A stretch of 44,270 bases of DNA from UMGS75 sp963648435. Lineage in GTDB: Bacteria; Bacillota_I; Bacilli_A; ML615J-28; CAG-313. The translations under genes and the position numbers were made by a program. This document shows positions 1-9,111 of the stretch, one piece after another. Within the stretch, counting starts at the first letter, position 1. Every line of letters begins with the position of its first letter. The notes under the pieces are model-generated. The model saw only the letters and a program-made list of their open reading frames with translations, was not told the DNA's origin and did no database searches. The stretch is taken from NCBI GenBank assembly GCA_963648435.1, contig CAVJDT010000009.1:1-44270 (forward strand). Reading direction: 5' to 3'.

Positions 1-22
1 CCTATAAGAATTATCTTATAGG
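1..22 (-). terminator. Hairpin after the glycosidase gene
   Basis: An 8-bp perfect inverted repeat (CCTATAAG / CTTATAGG, 6-nt loop) lies 8 nt beyond the stop codon of the minus-strand gene ending at 31. The position suits an intrinsic terminator. The U-tract would lie outside the window, so only the hairpin is seen. Confidence 0.5.
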
Positions 23-30
23 TTTAATTA

Positions 31-2248
31 TTAAAATTGTTTTTTCTTAAGGATATAAACACTAAGTGAAACTAGAGAAATAGCTGTGATAATTTGTACT
101 ACATTAGTTTTTGTACATCCACCCTTAGGTTCTTCTTTTTTAGGTAGTGGGTCACCTTCTGTCGCTCCACAAGTTCTACATGTTTTAGGATTTTCTGTTG
201 TGGCAAAAATCCAGTCATGAACATGTTCAGTTTCAATTTTGACAGTTTGAGATTCCATACGTTGAGGACGATTTTTAGGGGTATATTCAACAACTAATTT
301 AATTTCATAGTTTGTTGTTTCTGTATTAACGTCACTAATAGCATACACACCATTTTTAATTGTTAATTCATAAGTTTTACCATTAGCATCAAGATAATAT
401 TTGGTAATTAAATCATCTTCATCAACAATATTATATCTTATCATAATTCTACTTTTAGTGTATTTTTCAAGTTTAAACTCACTAATTTCTGGTTTAGAGT
501 AACTTAATGTTGAAAGCATTTGTACTTCAGATGTTTCGGTGTATTCTTTATTAGTATTCTTGTTTTCATATATACATGTATATGATACTTCATATGTATA
601 GCCTTTACTTAAATCATCGATAATTAATTCTTTTAAGTCTTCTACTTCATAAGTTGTATCATCTACTTTAATTGTTACTTTAGTTAAGATAAGAGTTTTA
701 TCATTTTCATTGATACTTACATCAAAACCTTTGCTTGTTGGAGTAAAATAAACTCCAGGTTTATACTTTTTGGTTTGACCTTTAACTTCAGTTGTCCAAG
801 TTTTGCCATTAACTGTATAAGTAATATCAAATACATATTCCGTATTTGGATCAAGGTTAGTTACAGTAATTTGACCATTTTCATCTTTAAAGGTTTTTTC
901 ATTATAAGTTATTGAAGCATTAGTAATTTGTGATGCATATTCAGTGCTATTTAGATTGAAAGTAATTGATGATGAAGTTGAATCAACTACTGATTGAGCG
1001 TATCCTGGATCTTTAGCTACAATAAATAAACCAGACATAATAGAACGGATACTACCATCACCTGGAGTATTAAGCATTTCTAATTCTCCTTGGTCATTAC
1101 GTTTAATAAAAGTAACGGAACCACCACCATCAAATTGGTAAGCATTATTACATCCAAATGATTTAAACATTTGACCAACTTCATATTGGGTAGGTCCACC
1201 TTTACCAGTATTAGTAGTTAATAATACAATTTTGCCATCATCAGTAAAACCAATACCACAACGTTCTTTAGAAGTTGTTTTATAATATGCGCAGTCATAT
1301 ATTACTTGATCACCATGGTCGTTAGTATCAACAAAGGTTGATGAAATTACTTCACCATTTTCAACATACTTGTACATATAACCAACCATTGATTCTACAT
1401 CTTTAAATTCATCAGTATAATCATATTGACATTTAACTTGCGTAACTGGAGTTTGTTCAAATTTACTTATAACCATTTGGTTATTGGTTACAAGGTAAAA
1501 TTTACCATCTTCAACTTTGCTAATTTCAGCAGCACTATAAATACCTTTAGAACTTCCTTTTATGAAAATACCAAGGTTATCTCCACTTAGGGTTCCTCCA
1601 GGAAATTTAGATGATTTACGGTACATTGTATAATCTGCTTCAATAACCGTATATTGACTGATATTAAGGGTTTTAGCAAGGTCTTTGGTTAATAAACTAA
1701 TCCCCCCATTTTCAGGTAATTCATTAATTTTTGTAATATCATAACTATGATTATTAACTTTTAAAGCAGGATATATTGATGTGATGGGGTTTTGCTTAAT
1801 AACATATGAGCCATCTTTTTTAAAGCCAATTAATTCTTTAAATACTTCTGCACTTACATCTTTTCTAATGACATCGCCATCTTGAATAAAGGCATTAGTA
1901 AGTTCGCCTTCATAATAGCCTTCAGCGTTAACCCCACCTAGGATAATCCAGCCTGGGTGATTTTCTTCATAATTTTTAGCAATATCAAGTACGAACGTAA
2001 GGAGTAACCTTCTTTACTTGCATAGGTCCATGTTGCAAGGTAGACATCTTCTGACTGAGTTAAAGTGTAGGTGTAAACATTTCTTGTGACTTTTTGGTCA
2101 TTTGCAAGATATGATGTATCCATTTTATATTCTTGAAATAACACATTTGCATTAATTTGTTCTTCTTTTACTATTTCTACATTAGTAATGTACGCATTAT
2201 TAAAGGTTAATGTTAGACCTAATATTAAAGCACCTAATATTTTTTCAT
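31..2248 (-). pseudogene. Secreted phosphodiester glycosidase (NAGPA family), two frameshifts
   Basis: Read with two one-base corrections, this is one secreted protein of about 735 residues. The ATG at 2248 overlaps the copZ stop (ATGA) and begins MKK, but the run of six A gives a stop after four codons. One more A gives MKKILGALILGLTLTF, a signal peptide. A second shift near 2003-2006 separates a part ending in YASKEGYS from one starting LTFVLDIAKNY; one more C in TCC would join them. The core, with HPGWIILGGVN upstream and FKSFGCNNAYQFDGGGS further on, matches the phosphodiester glycosidase (NAGPA) family, which hydrolyses sugar-phosphodiester links. Fibronectin-like beta modules follow. 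The C-terminus has a CRTCG zinc-ribbon-like motif, then Gly-Gly-Cys, one membrane helix and KKKQF, as in a surface-anchor tail. It is last in the copper operon, possibly by read-through. True pseudogene or sequence error cannot be decided here. Confidence 0.75.
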
Positions 2249-2454
2249 TTTATTTCAATTACTTCAAAACCAGCATTTTTAACAGCTGATGTGATTATAT
2301 TATCATCAACATCGTGTTCTAATACAACTGTGGCTTGTTTCTTTTTTAAATACACTTTGGCTTTTTTAATTCCCTCTATTTGTTCTAAACTATTTGTGAC
2401 TTTTAAAGCACAATGGTCACAGTGCATTCCTTCAATGGTTATTACTTTTTTCAT
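2245..2454 (-). CDS. copZ: Copper chaperone CopZ (HMA domain)
   Basis: This 69-residue protein is a single heavy-metal-associated domain. The metal-binding motif GMHCDHC is at residues 9-15, and the rest fits the beta-alpha-beta-beta-alpha-beta ferredoxin-like fold. CopZ-type chaperones carry Cu(I) in the cytosol and hand it to the N-terminal HMA domain of CopA. The start codon lies 23 nt inside the 3' end of copA, and the TGA stop overlaps the ATG of the next gene, so it is translationally coupled on both sides. Function is inferred from the motif and from adjacency to copA; other soft metals are possible. Confidence 0.9.
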   Translation of the reverse strand: MKKVITIEGMHCDHCALKVTNSLEQIEGIKKAKVYLKKKQATVVLEHDVDDNIITSAVKNAGFEVIEIK

Positions 2455-4693
2455 TTGTTTTCTCCTTTTTCTTAAATAGTTTTAATCTTAGGGCATTCAT
2501 AACTACACAAAATGAACTTAAACTCATGGCTAGTGCCGCAATTTCCGGATTTAATTTGATTTTCCATAAAGGATACAAACATCCTGTTGCAATAATAATG
2601 CCTATTGAATTATAAAAAAATGCCCAAAATAAATTCATTTTAATATTGTTAATTGTTTTTTTGCTTAAGCTTACTAAAGTATTAACACTTCTTAAATCAT
2701 TTTTAGGAAGGATAATATCAGCTGATGATATTGCGACATCGCTTCCTGTGCCAATCGCAATACCGACATCACTTTTGGTTAGGGCAACTGCGTCATTAAT
2801 ACCATCACCAACAAAAGCAACTAAATGATGTTTTTCTTGAAGTTCTCCTAATATTATTGCTTTTTCATTTGGAGTTTTTTTCGCATATACTTCAGTAATT
2901 CCAACTTCATTTGCGATTGCAAGTGCCGTAAAATAGTTATCACCTGTTACCATAATCGGATTAATTTTATGTTCTTTAAATTCTTTTATGGCAAGACTCG
3001 CGGTATCTCTAATTTCATCTTTTAAAGATACATAACCAATATATTTATCATTTTTAACAAAGTATATTACCGTTTCCCCATTTTTTGAAAAAGTCGTTGT
3101 TTCTTCTAGTTGATGGTTTTTTACATTTAATTCATTTAATAGTTCCATGTTACCTGCGTAGTAAATGTCATTTTCTTTTCTTACTTTTAAACCTCTACCA
3201 GGAATTATTTCGATTTCATCAGCTTGGTTGATTGAAATATTTTTACTAGTACAGTAGTCAAGTACGGCTTTTGATAATGGATGGGTTGATAAACTTTCGG
3301 TAATACTTATTTCTTTAAGAAATTCATCTTCACTAGTCTCACTTGAAATTTTATTTACTTGCATAACACCTTTTGTAATTGTACCTGTTTTATCTAATAA
3401 AATTGTATCTATTTTATGACATAATTCTAGACTTTCTGCTGATTTTACTAATATACCATTTTCAGCAGCTTTACCTGTTGAAACCATTATCGCAACTGGA
3501 GTTGCAAGGCCTAAAGCACATGGGCATGAAATAACAAGTACCGAGATGAAAGTATTTAGAGCCATATCTTTATTACCTACAATTAACCAAATCATACTTG
3601 CTATAATCGCAATGGTAATAACTACTGGAATAAAAATAGCACTTATTTTATCCGCAAGTCTTGATATTGGTGCTTTAGATGAAGCGGCTTCTTCAACTAA
3701 ATCTAAGATACGGTCGACTGTGGTTTCTCCGCTTATACTTTCAGCTTTCATTTTGAAGTATCCGCTAAGATTGGTACTACCTGCGATTACTTTATCGTTT
3801 ATGGTTTTATCAATGGGAATACTTTCACCTGTAATGATTGATTCATTAATGGTACCATTACCACTAATAACAATGCCATCAACTGGTATTTGCATACCTG
3901 GTTTAATAATAACAATATCATTAATCATAACATTTTCTTGTGGAACTTCAACTTCAAGGTCATTTTTCAAAACTATTGCTGTTTTAGGGGTTAAAGCCAT
4001 AATTTTTTCAAGACTTTCGGTTGTTTTCTTTTTACTATTTCTTTCTAAATATTTACCAATAGTAATTAATGTTAAAATTGTTCCTGCTGATTCAAAATAA
4101 AGGTTATGCCTATATGGCATCATCTTAGTCATATCACCACTAGTCGTATATATAATTATCATAATAGTTGAAAATAAACTATAAATAATTGAAGTAGTAG
4201 CGCCAAGGGCAATTAGCGAATCCATATTAGGCTTTAAGGTAAATAATTTTTTAAAACCAATTGTAAAATATGAAAAATTTAATATAACAATTGGAATCAA
4301 AATAATAATTTGAACAATGGCATAATAAACACTTTTATTCATATCATCTAAACCAAATGGTAACTTAAGGCCTATCATATGTCCCATTGTTACATACATT
4401 AGTAACATCATTAAAATGAATGTTGTGATGATTCTAATTCGCATTTTTAATAAACTTTTTGCATCGTCAACTTTTATTTCACGTTTGTAGATTTTACATC
4501 CATAACCTTCTTTGCTTACCGCATCAATAATGGCTTCATCATTAGTGATGTTTTCATCAAAAATGACATTCATGGTTTCGGTTAGTAAATTAACTTCAAC
4601 TAGTTCTACTCCTTTTACGCTTTCAGCAGCTTTTTTAACGTGACTAACACAACTAGCACACATCATATTTTTTACTTGATATTTTCTTTTCAT
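2432..4693 (-). CDS. copA: Copper-exporting P1B-type ATPase CopA
   Basis: A 753-residue heavy-metal P-type ATPase. One N-terminal HMA domain carries MMCASC at residues 10-15. Transmembrane helices follow, with the CPC ion-binding motif (SCPCALG) near residue 390, the phosphorylation motif DKTGT near 430 and the hinge motif GDGIND near 628. The CPC type and the partner copZ point to Cu(I) or Ag(I) efflux across the cytoplasmic membrane. The length is normal for CopA with one HMA domain. Its ATG overlaps the TGA stop of the upstream membrane-protein gene (ATGA). No CsoR or CopY regulator is encoded in the window, so the sensor must be elsewhere. Confidence 0.95.
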   Translation of the reverse strand: MKRKYQVKNMMCASCVSHVKKAAESVKGVELVEVNLLTETMNVIFDENITNDEAIIDAVSKEGYGCKIYKREIKVDDAKSLLKMRIRIITTFILMMLLMYVTMGHMIGLKLPFGLDDMNKSVYYAIVQIIILIPIVILNFSYFTIGFKKLFTLKPNMDSLIALGATTSIIYSLFSTIMIIIYTTSGDMTKMMPYRHNLYFESAGTILTLITIGKYLERNSKKKTTESLEKIMALTPKTAIVLKNDLEVEVPQENVMINDIVIIKPGMQIPVDGIVISGNGTINESIITGESIPIDKTINDKVIAGSTNLSGYFKMKAESISGETTVDRILDLVEEAASSKAPISRLADKISAIFIPVVITIAIIASMIWLIVGNKDMALNTFISVLVISCPCALGLATPVAIMVSTGKAAENGILVKSAESLELCHKIDTILLDKTGTITKGVMQVNKISSETSEDEFLKEISITESLSTHPLSKAVLDYCTSKNISINQADEIEIIPGRGLKVRKENDIYYAGNMELLNELNVKNHQLEETTTFSKNGETVIYFVKNDKYIGYVSLKDEIRDTASLAIKEFKEHKINPIMVTGDNYFTALAIANEVGITEVYAKKTPNEKAIILGELQEKHHLVAFVGDGINDAVALTKSDVGIAIGTGSDVAISSADIILPKNDLRSVNTLVSLSKKTINNIKMNLFWAFFYNSIGIIIATGCLYPLWKIKLNPEIAALAMSLSSFCVVMNALRLKLFKKKEKTNEKSNNH

Positions 4694-5418
4694 TTACTCT
4701 CATCCTTTTTGTTCTCTATACTTTTAGAAATACTTTGATTAAGGCAACCTGGATAATTTTCATCATCTTGGTTTCTTTTTTCAATACTTGTAAAGTTAGC
4801 TTGACGAAAATAATCAAAGTGGTCCTTCTCATTATTTTTTTTATTTTTAATGCCATTAAAACTAGTTTGATGAAAGCAACCGTTATAACCCTTTGTTTCA
4901 TCATCTTTATTTTCGATGCCTTTAAAGCCGGCTAGTACACAACCAATTAAGGAAGTAATACCACCAATGATTGTACTATAACTAAATCTAAACTTAAGTT
5001 TTGCGAATGAAATTTTTTGAATATCATAGTAGCTTCCACTATCAACGATTACTTTAATATTAGTAATACTTGTGATAATTAGTAATAATATTGCAGAAAT
5101 CAAAAATGATAATGATAGAATAATTAAGGCCGTTTGATTATTCTTTTTAAATAATATTTCAATAATTAAAACTATTAAAGGTAAAAAGTATGCAATAAAT
5201 GAAAAAATAGAAAAGGGAATACTAGTAGTAATACTAGCTCCATAGGTATTTCCTGTTGCATCAGGAATATTGCTTTTTCCAAAAGTAACATCAAAACCAT
5301 AATAAACATATTTTACAGTTTCTTCATCTACGGTTACTGATTTAGTTATGGCAGGTAGAAAAATAGATGTTGTGGTTACAATACTAATGATTGCAAGAAT
5401 TAAATATATTTTTTTCAT
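4690..5418 (-). CDS. Small polytopic membrane protein with 22-residue repeat tail
   Basis: A 242-residue protein of no recognised family. It has a signal-like first helix (residues 1-25), an outward-facing stretch of about 45 residues and about three more hydrophobic helices up to residue 175. The charged C-terminal tail is built from imperfect 22-residue units with a shared pattern G-C-x-x-Q-x-x-F-x-x-I-x-N-K followed by an Asp/Glu/Lys-rich linker. It heads the copper operon: a consensus promoter precedes it, and its stop overlaps the copA start. A role in copper handling is suggested only by this position. The repeats look like recent expansion at the gene's 3' end. Confidence 0.75.
   Translation of the reverse strand: MKKIYLILAIISIVTTTSIFLPAITKSVTVDEETVKYVYYGFDVTFGKSNIPDATGNTYGASITTSIPFSIFSFIAYFLPLIVLIIEILFKKNNQTALIILSLSFLISAILLLIITSITNIKVIVDSGSYYDIQKISFAKLKFRFSYSTIIGGITSLIGCVLAGFKGIENKDDETKGYNGCFHQTSFNGIKNKKNNEKDHFDYFRQANFTSIEKRNQDDENYPGCLNQSISKSIENKKDESK
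4693..4945 (-). repeat. 66-bp imperfect tandem repeats in a coding 3' end
   Basis: About three full units and one partial unit of 66 bp encode the 22-residue repeats of the membrane-protein tail. The units begin at the residues GCVLAGFKG, GCFHQTSFNG, DYFRQANFTS and GCLNQSISKS. The DNA copies have diverged, but their spacing is constant. Confidence 0.7.
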
Positions 5419-5430
5419 AATTCCCTCGTA

Positions 5431-5481
5431 AGTTAGCTATAACTAACTATTTACAATAAAATAAAATAGTTTTATAACTAT
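5431..5481 (-). promoter_or_regulatory. Two inverted repeats in the copper-operon leader
   Basis: Two dyads lie between the predicted transcription start and the first gene. ATAGTT-TTAT-AACTAT is at 5466-5481 and AGTTAG-CTATAA-CTAACT at 5431-5448. Both contain TAGTTATA on the minus strand. Placement just downstream of the promoter suits repressor operators. They do not match the CopY box (TACANNTGTA), so the regulator type is unknown. Confidence 0.4.
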
Positions 5482-5502
5482 ATGTTTGTTCTTTACTTTA
5501 TT

Positions 5503-5531
5503 ATTATACCCCTATTATGTTTTATTGTCAA
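5503..5531 (-). promoter_or_regulatory. Consensus sigma-A promoter of the copper operon
   Basis: On the minus strand TTGACA (5531-5526) and TATAAT (5508-5503) are separated by exactly 17 nt, both perfect consensus. A start near 5496 gives a leader of about 78 nt before the first gene at 5418. A promoter this strong suggests control by repression. Confidence 0.85.
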
Positions 5532-5674
5532 GGATTATAAATCACATCCAAAAGCAAACATTTAAAATCTAAAATAAAAGTAGAATCAATAAATTATTTA
5601 ACCTACTTTTACCATTATTTATTTTCTAGCCAATCAGCTATATCAATTATCGATAATTATTTTATTCTTTTTAC

Positions 5675-5703
5675 TTGACCATTTAATGATTTTATGCTAT
5701 TAT
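5675..5703 (+). promoter_or_regulatory. Promoter of the degV operon
   Basis: TTGACC (5675-5680) and TATTAT (5698-5703) are spaced 17 nt apart. They are followed at once by the palindromic operator at 5703-5725, then GGAGGG and the start codon at 5752. Confidence 0.75.
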
Positions 5704-5725
5704 ATATCTAATCTGATTAGATATA
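5703..5725 (+). promoter_or_regulatory. Palindromic operator overlapping the degV -10 box
   Basis: A perfect dyad with 11-bp arms (TATATCTAATC / GATTAGATATA) around a single central T. It starts on the last base of the -10 box, a classic repressor position. Its 19-bp core TATCTAATCTGATTAGATA recurs with one change at 15823-15841 in the promoter of the large lipoprotein gene. No matching regulator is encoded in the window. Confidence 0.75.
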
Positions 5726-5751
5726 TAATAAGTTATAAGAGGAGGGATAGT

Positions 5752-6639
5752 ATGAATAGTAAATTTATTATTTCAACAGATTCAGGTTGCGATTTAAATT
5801 ACGAAACCTGCTTAAAATATGATATTAGACCATTTTTAATGAGTTATTCTAGTGATAATGATGTTTATCAAGATACAATGAATGATACTGATAAACAAAA
5901 GTTTTATTCTGATATGAAGGATGGAACTATCTTTAAAACTACCGCAATTAACATTAAACAAGCATATGACTTTTTAGAAGAATTACAACAAGAGAATTTA
6001 CCAATCATTTATATTAGCTTAGGTAGTGCTATTTCAAGTACTTATAATAATTTTGTTCAAGCAAAAGAAATGATTTTGGAAAAATATCCTAATGCCATGA
6101 TAAATGTTATTGACTCAACTTTAGCATCAGCTGGTTATGGGGTTTTAGCTATTGAAGCAAGCACTATGCGTTCACTTGGCAAAAGTTTTGAAGAAGTTAC
6201 AGAATACTTAGAAAAATATAAAAGTGGTATTAATACTTATTATACTACTTCTACTCTTAAATATTTAGCTAGAGGTGGTAGGGTTAGTAAAGTGGCAAAC
6301 ATTTTTGGTACTATTTTAAGTATTAAACCAATTTTAAGATTAGATATTGAGGGGCATTTACTAGTTGAGGCAACAGGACATGGAAAAAAACAAACTTTTG
6401 AAAAGTTAAAAAAATACATTAAAGATTCTGTTACTAATCCTGAAGTACAAATTCTTTATGTTGCACATACAACGGAAGATAGTGAAGCAAGAGTGCTTGG
6501 CGAAATTGTTAAAAATGAGATAGGATTTAAGGATGTATTCTATACCATTATTGGAAGTATAATTGGTTCTCATGCGGGGCCTGGTCTTATTTCTTTCTTC
6601 TATCATGGTAAAGACCGAACTCCTGATAATACCAAATGA
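5752..6639 (+). CDS. DegV family fatty-acid-binding protein
   Basis: The start at 5752 is chosen for its GGAGGG ribosome site 5 nt upstream; the frame is open further upstream but has no ribosome site there. The 295-residue protein begins MNSKFIISTDSGCDLNYE, typical of DegV proteins. It has the family segments GSAISSTYNN and TSTLKYLARGGR, the lysine/arginine-containing loop seen in FakB-type proteins. DegV/FakB proteins bind a fatty acid and present it to the kinase FakA for phosphorylation; no fakA is seen here. The TGA stop overlaps the ATG of the PAP2-like gene, so the two are cotranslated. Expression is probably controlled through the dyad over the promoter. Confidence 0.9.
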   Translation: MNSKFIISTDSGCDLNYETCLKYDIRPFLMSYSSDNDVYQDTMNDTDKQKFYSDMKDGTIFKTTAINIKQAYDFLEELQQENLPIIYISLGSAISSTYNNFVQAKEMILEKYPNAMINVIDSTLASAGYGVLAIEASTMRSLGKSFEEVTEYLEKYKSGINTYYTTSTLKYLARGGRVSKVANIFGTILSIKPILRLDIEGHLLVEATGHGKKQTFEKLKKYIKDSVTNPEVQILYVAHTTEDSEARVLGEIVKNEIGFKDVFYTIIGSIIGSHAGPGLISFFYHGKDRTPDNTK

Positions 6640-7211
6640 AACGATTAGCTAAAATCATTCGATTAATCACCATTCCTACGAATTTATTTTTCGCCGCATT
6701 TTTACTTGTTTATTTTTCCAACCGTGATAGTTTTCCTACTGCCTTTTCTGTAATGATTCCGGTAATCCTAATTGGAGGAGTTGTTTTAGTTTCATATTTA
6801 GTATCTTTTATTATTGTTAAGAAAAAACCTGATTTGGACTTAAGGCGTTGTCAACGTTTTCTTGCTTTTATTTTTAGTTTTATTGGATATTTAGCAGCGT
6901 TTATTATTAGTATTTGTTGTAAGTTTTCAAGAATAGAAATGACATTTATTAGTACATATTTTTTTACCGTATGTTTCTTAAGTATTTTTAATCTTTTTAA
7001 AATTAAAGCAAGTGGACATGCGGCGGGAATCTTTGGGCCTTTAATTTATGTATGTTACTTTATAAATATTTGGTATATTATTCCTTGTTCAATTATTCTT
7101 TTTTCTTCAATGTGGGCATCGGTATATTTAAAAAGACATACTTTAAAGCAGTTCTTACTAGGCTTTTTGTGTACTACGCTTGGTTTTATTTTATCAATAA
7201 TTATTTTTTAA
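6636..7211 (+). CDS. PAP2-like membrane protein
   Basis: A 191-residue polytopic membrane protein with about six helices. The motif KASGHAAG at residues 127-134 resembles the PSGH signature of PAP2-type lipid phosphatases. SVYLKRHTLKQFLLG near residue 160 resembles the third PAP2 motif (SR-x5-H), with the conserved histidine present. PAP2 enzymes dephosphorylate lipid phosphates at the membrane. The first PAP2 motif (KX6RP) is not clear, so activity is uncertain. It overlaps degV by 4 nt and is followed by a terminator. The pairing with a fatty-acid-binding protein suggests a lipid-metabolism operon (inference). Confidence 0.7.
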   Translation: MKRLAKIIRLITIPTNLFFAAFLLVYFSNRDSFPTAFSVMIPVILIGGVVLVSYLVSFIIVKKKPDLDLRRCQRFLAFIFSFIGYLAAFIISICCKFSRIEMTFISTYFFTVCFLSIFNLFKIKASGHAAGIFGPLIYVCYFINIWYIIPCSIILFSSMWASVYLKRHTLKQFLLGFLCTTLGFILSIIIF

Positions 7212-7215
7212 GAAA

Positions 7216-7252
7216 AGATTATTTTACAAATCGTAAAATAATCTCTTTTTTT
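7216..7252 (+). terminator. Bidirectional intrinsic terminator
   Basis: A perfect 12-bp stem (AGATTATTTTAC / GTAAAATAATCT, 5-nt loop) is followed by CTTTTTTT on the plus strand. It ends the degV operon. On the minus strand the hairpin directly follows the stop of the ABC transporter gene and is followed by TTTTC, so it probably serves both. Confidence 0.9.
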
Positions 7253-9110
7253 AATGATTCTTTTCTTCTTGATCTTGATATTGAAGAAGGTATAAATTAT
7301 AATAATAACCTTTATTCTTTAATAGTTCTTGATGAGTACCTTGTTCAATTATTTGGCCTTTTTGAAGACAAATAATGTTATTCGCATGTTGAATTGTTGA
7401 TAAACGGTGTGCAACTATTAACATTGTACCAATATTCATCATATTAAGTAAAGATTGTTGAATTAACTGTTCAGTTTCTGTATCAATGTTCGCTGTTGCC
7501 TCATCTAAGATTAATATTTCTGGTTTATGGACAATTGTACGAGCAAAAGATAATAGTTGGCGTTCTCCACTTGAGAAGTTACTACCACCTTCTAGAACTT
7601 GTTCGTCAAGACCATTTGGAAGTTTATTAATTAAATAATCAGCATTAACATATTTACAAGCCTTTATGATGTCTTCGTTTCCAATTTCATCATCATAGAG
7701 ATTAATGTTAGAACGAATGCTACCAGAGAATAAAAAGACATCTTGTAACATTTGGCCAATTTTACTACGTAAACTTTTTATTTTAATTGTTCTTATATCT
7801 CTTCCATCAATTAGAATTTGACCTTTTTGAATGTCATAATTACGAACAATTAATTGAAGAATAGTTGTTTTTCCAGCACCAGTTGCCCCAACAAAGGCCA
7901 CAACTTGTTTTGGTTTAATATGAAAGGATACATCTTTTAAAATCCATTCTTCATCTTTGTATGCAAACCAAACATTTTTAAATTCAATATCACCATCAAA
8001 ATGTTCAATATCAACTGATTCAGAAGTATCCATAAAATCAGGTTTGGTTTCAAGGAGGTTGTATAATCTTTCACATGATGTGAAGGCTTTTTGTAAAGCA
8101 TTTAGTTGGTCGGCTAAATTTTGAATTGGATTAAAGAATTTGCTAACAAGTGAATAAAATATTTGGATAACTCCAATAACTGAAAGGGCCATTAGTGATT
8201 CTAATATCTTAACACTAGCAATTCCATCTTTAATGCAAAAGTAAGTACCAAAACCAAAGACACAAGCAAGAGCTGTAAAGTAGACTAGAGTAATAAAAGG
8301 ACGATAGGTTGCAAAAATCATAATGTCTTTTTTACGACTTTTTACGATATCATCATTTAAACGTTCAAACTCTACGGCCTTTTGGTCTTCTTGATTAAAG
8401 ATTTGTGTAATTTTCATGCCTGAAATATTTTCATTTAGAAAAGCATTCATTACAGAAAAACTGTGTCGAACTTTACGATAATTACTGCGAGACATTTTTC
8501 TAAAGATAAGTGAGCTCCCCGCGATAATTGGTAGAAAGGCCATTAGAATACTTGCAATACGCCAGTCAATCAAATACATTACACAAATTACCCCCATAAG
8601 CATTAATAAATTTTTAATCATATTGACGATGGTATTTGTAAATAAATCACTTAAAGCATTAGTATCTGATGCAACTCTTGTTACAAGGGAACCTACGGGA
8701 ATTTCATTTAATTGAGCTATTGACATATTTTCAATATGTTCAAACACAATCATTCGCAAATCATAAATAATACTTTGTCCTATTTTTTGAAGTGACATAG
8801 TGACAATGTAAATAAATAATGTATTTACAACATTAACAGTAATTGAAACAATACAAACTATAAATACAACTTTCATATCTTCAAGTTTAATATTGTTGTT
8901 ATCTTTAAACTTATCAACAATTGTACCAAGTGAACTTGTTACATATCCTGGTAGTATACTCGCTGCTAAATCAAAGATAATCATTAAAATCATTAAAAAT
9001 AATACAAATGCGATTTTACCAGCATATGGCTTAATATATGGCCATGTTTTTTTAATTATCTCAATATCACCCATATGGCGGTCATTTTTTTCATATACAT
9101 GTGCTGCCAT
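7251..9110 (-). CDS. ABC exporter half-transporter (catalytically complete subunit)
   Basis: A 619-residue type IV ABC exporter with six membrane helices (residues 30-330) and a nucleotide-binding domain. Walker A GATGAGKTT is near residue 407, signature FSSGERQ near 511, Walker B ILILDEA near 534 and H-loop AHRLST near 566. The catalytic Glu after Walker B is present. The start lies 1 nt after the stop of the partner subunit, with GGAGAAAGAG upstream. FSSGERQLLSFAR and LDEATANIDTETE match the subunit of heterodimeric exporters of the B. subtilis BmrD/YheH type. The pair probably exports drugs or lipid-like compounds; the substrate cannot be read from sequence. Confidence 0.9.
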   Translation of the reverse strand: MAAHVYEKNDRHMGDIEIIKKTWPYIKPYAGKIAFVLFLMILMIIFDLAASILPGYVTSSLGTIVDKFKDNNNIKLEDMKVVFIVCIVSITVNVVNTLFIYIVTMSLQKIGQSIIYDLRMIVFEHIENMSIAQLNEIPVGSLVTRVASDTNALSDLFTNTIVNMIKNLLMLMGVICVMYLIDWRIASILMAFLPIIAGSSLIFRKMSRSNYRKVRHSFSVMNAFLNENISGMKITQIFNQEDQKAVEFERLNDDIVKSRKKDIMIFATYRPFITLVYFTALACVFGFGTYFCIKDGIASVKILESLMALSVIGVIQIFYSLVSKFFNPIQNLADQLNALQKAFTSCERLYNLLETKPDFMDTSESVDIEHFDGDIEFKNVWFAYKDEEWILKDVSFHIKPKQVVAFVGATGAGKTTILQLIVRNYDIQKGQILIDGRDIRTIKIKSLRSKIGQMLQDVFLFSGSIRSNINLYDDEIGNEDIIKACKYVNADYLINKLPNGLDEQVLEGGSNFSSGERQLLSFARTIVHKPEILILDEATANIDTETEQLIQQSLLNMMNIGTMLIVAHRLSTIQHANNIICLQKGQIIEQGTHQELLKNKGYYYNLYLLQYQDQEEKNH

Positions 9111-9111
9111 T

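Noticed and set aside
3546..4100. Open frame of 184 codons on the plus strand
   Set aside because: Lies antisense within copA, whose motifs are complete; a shadow of codon bias.
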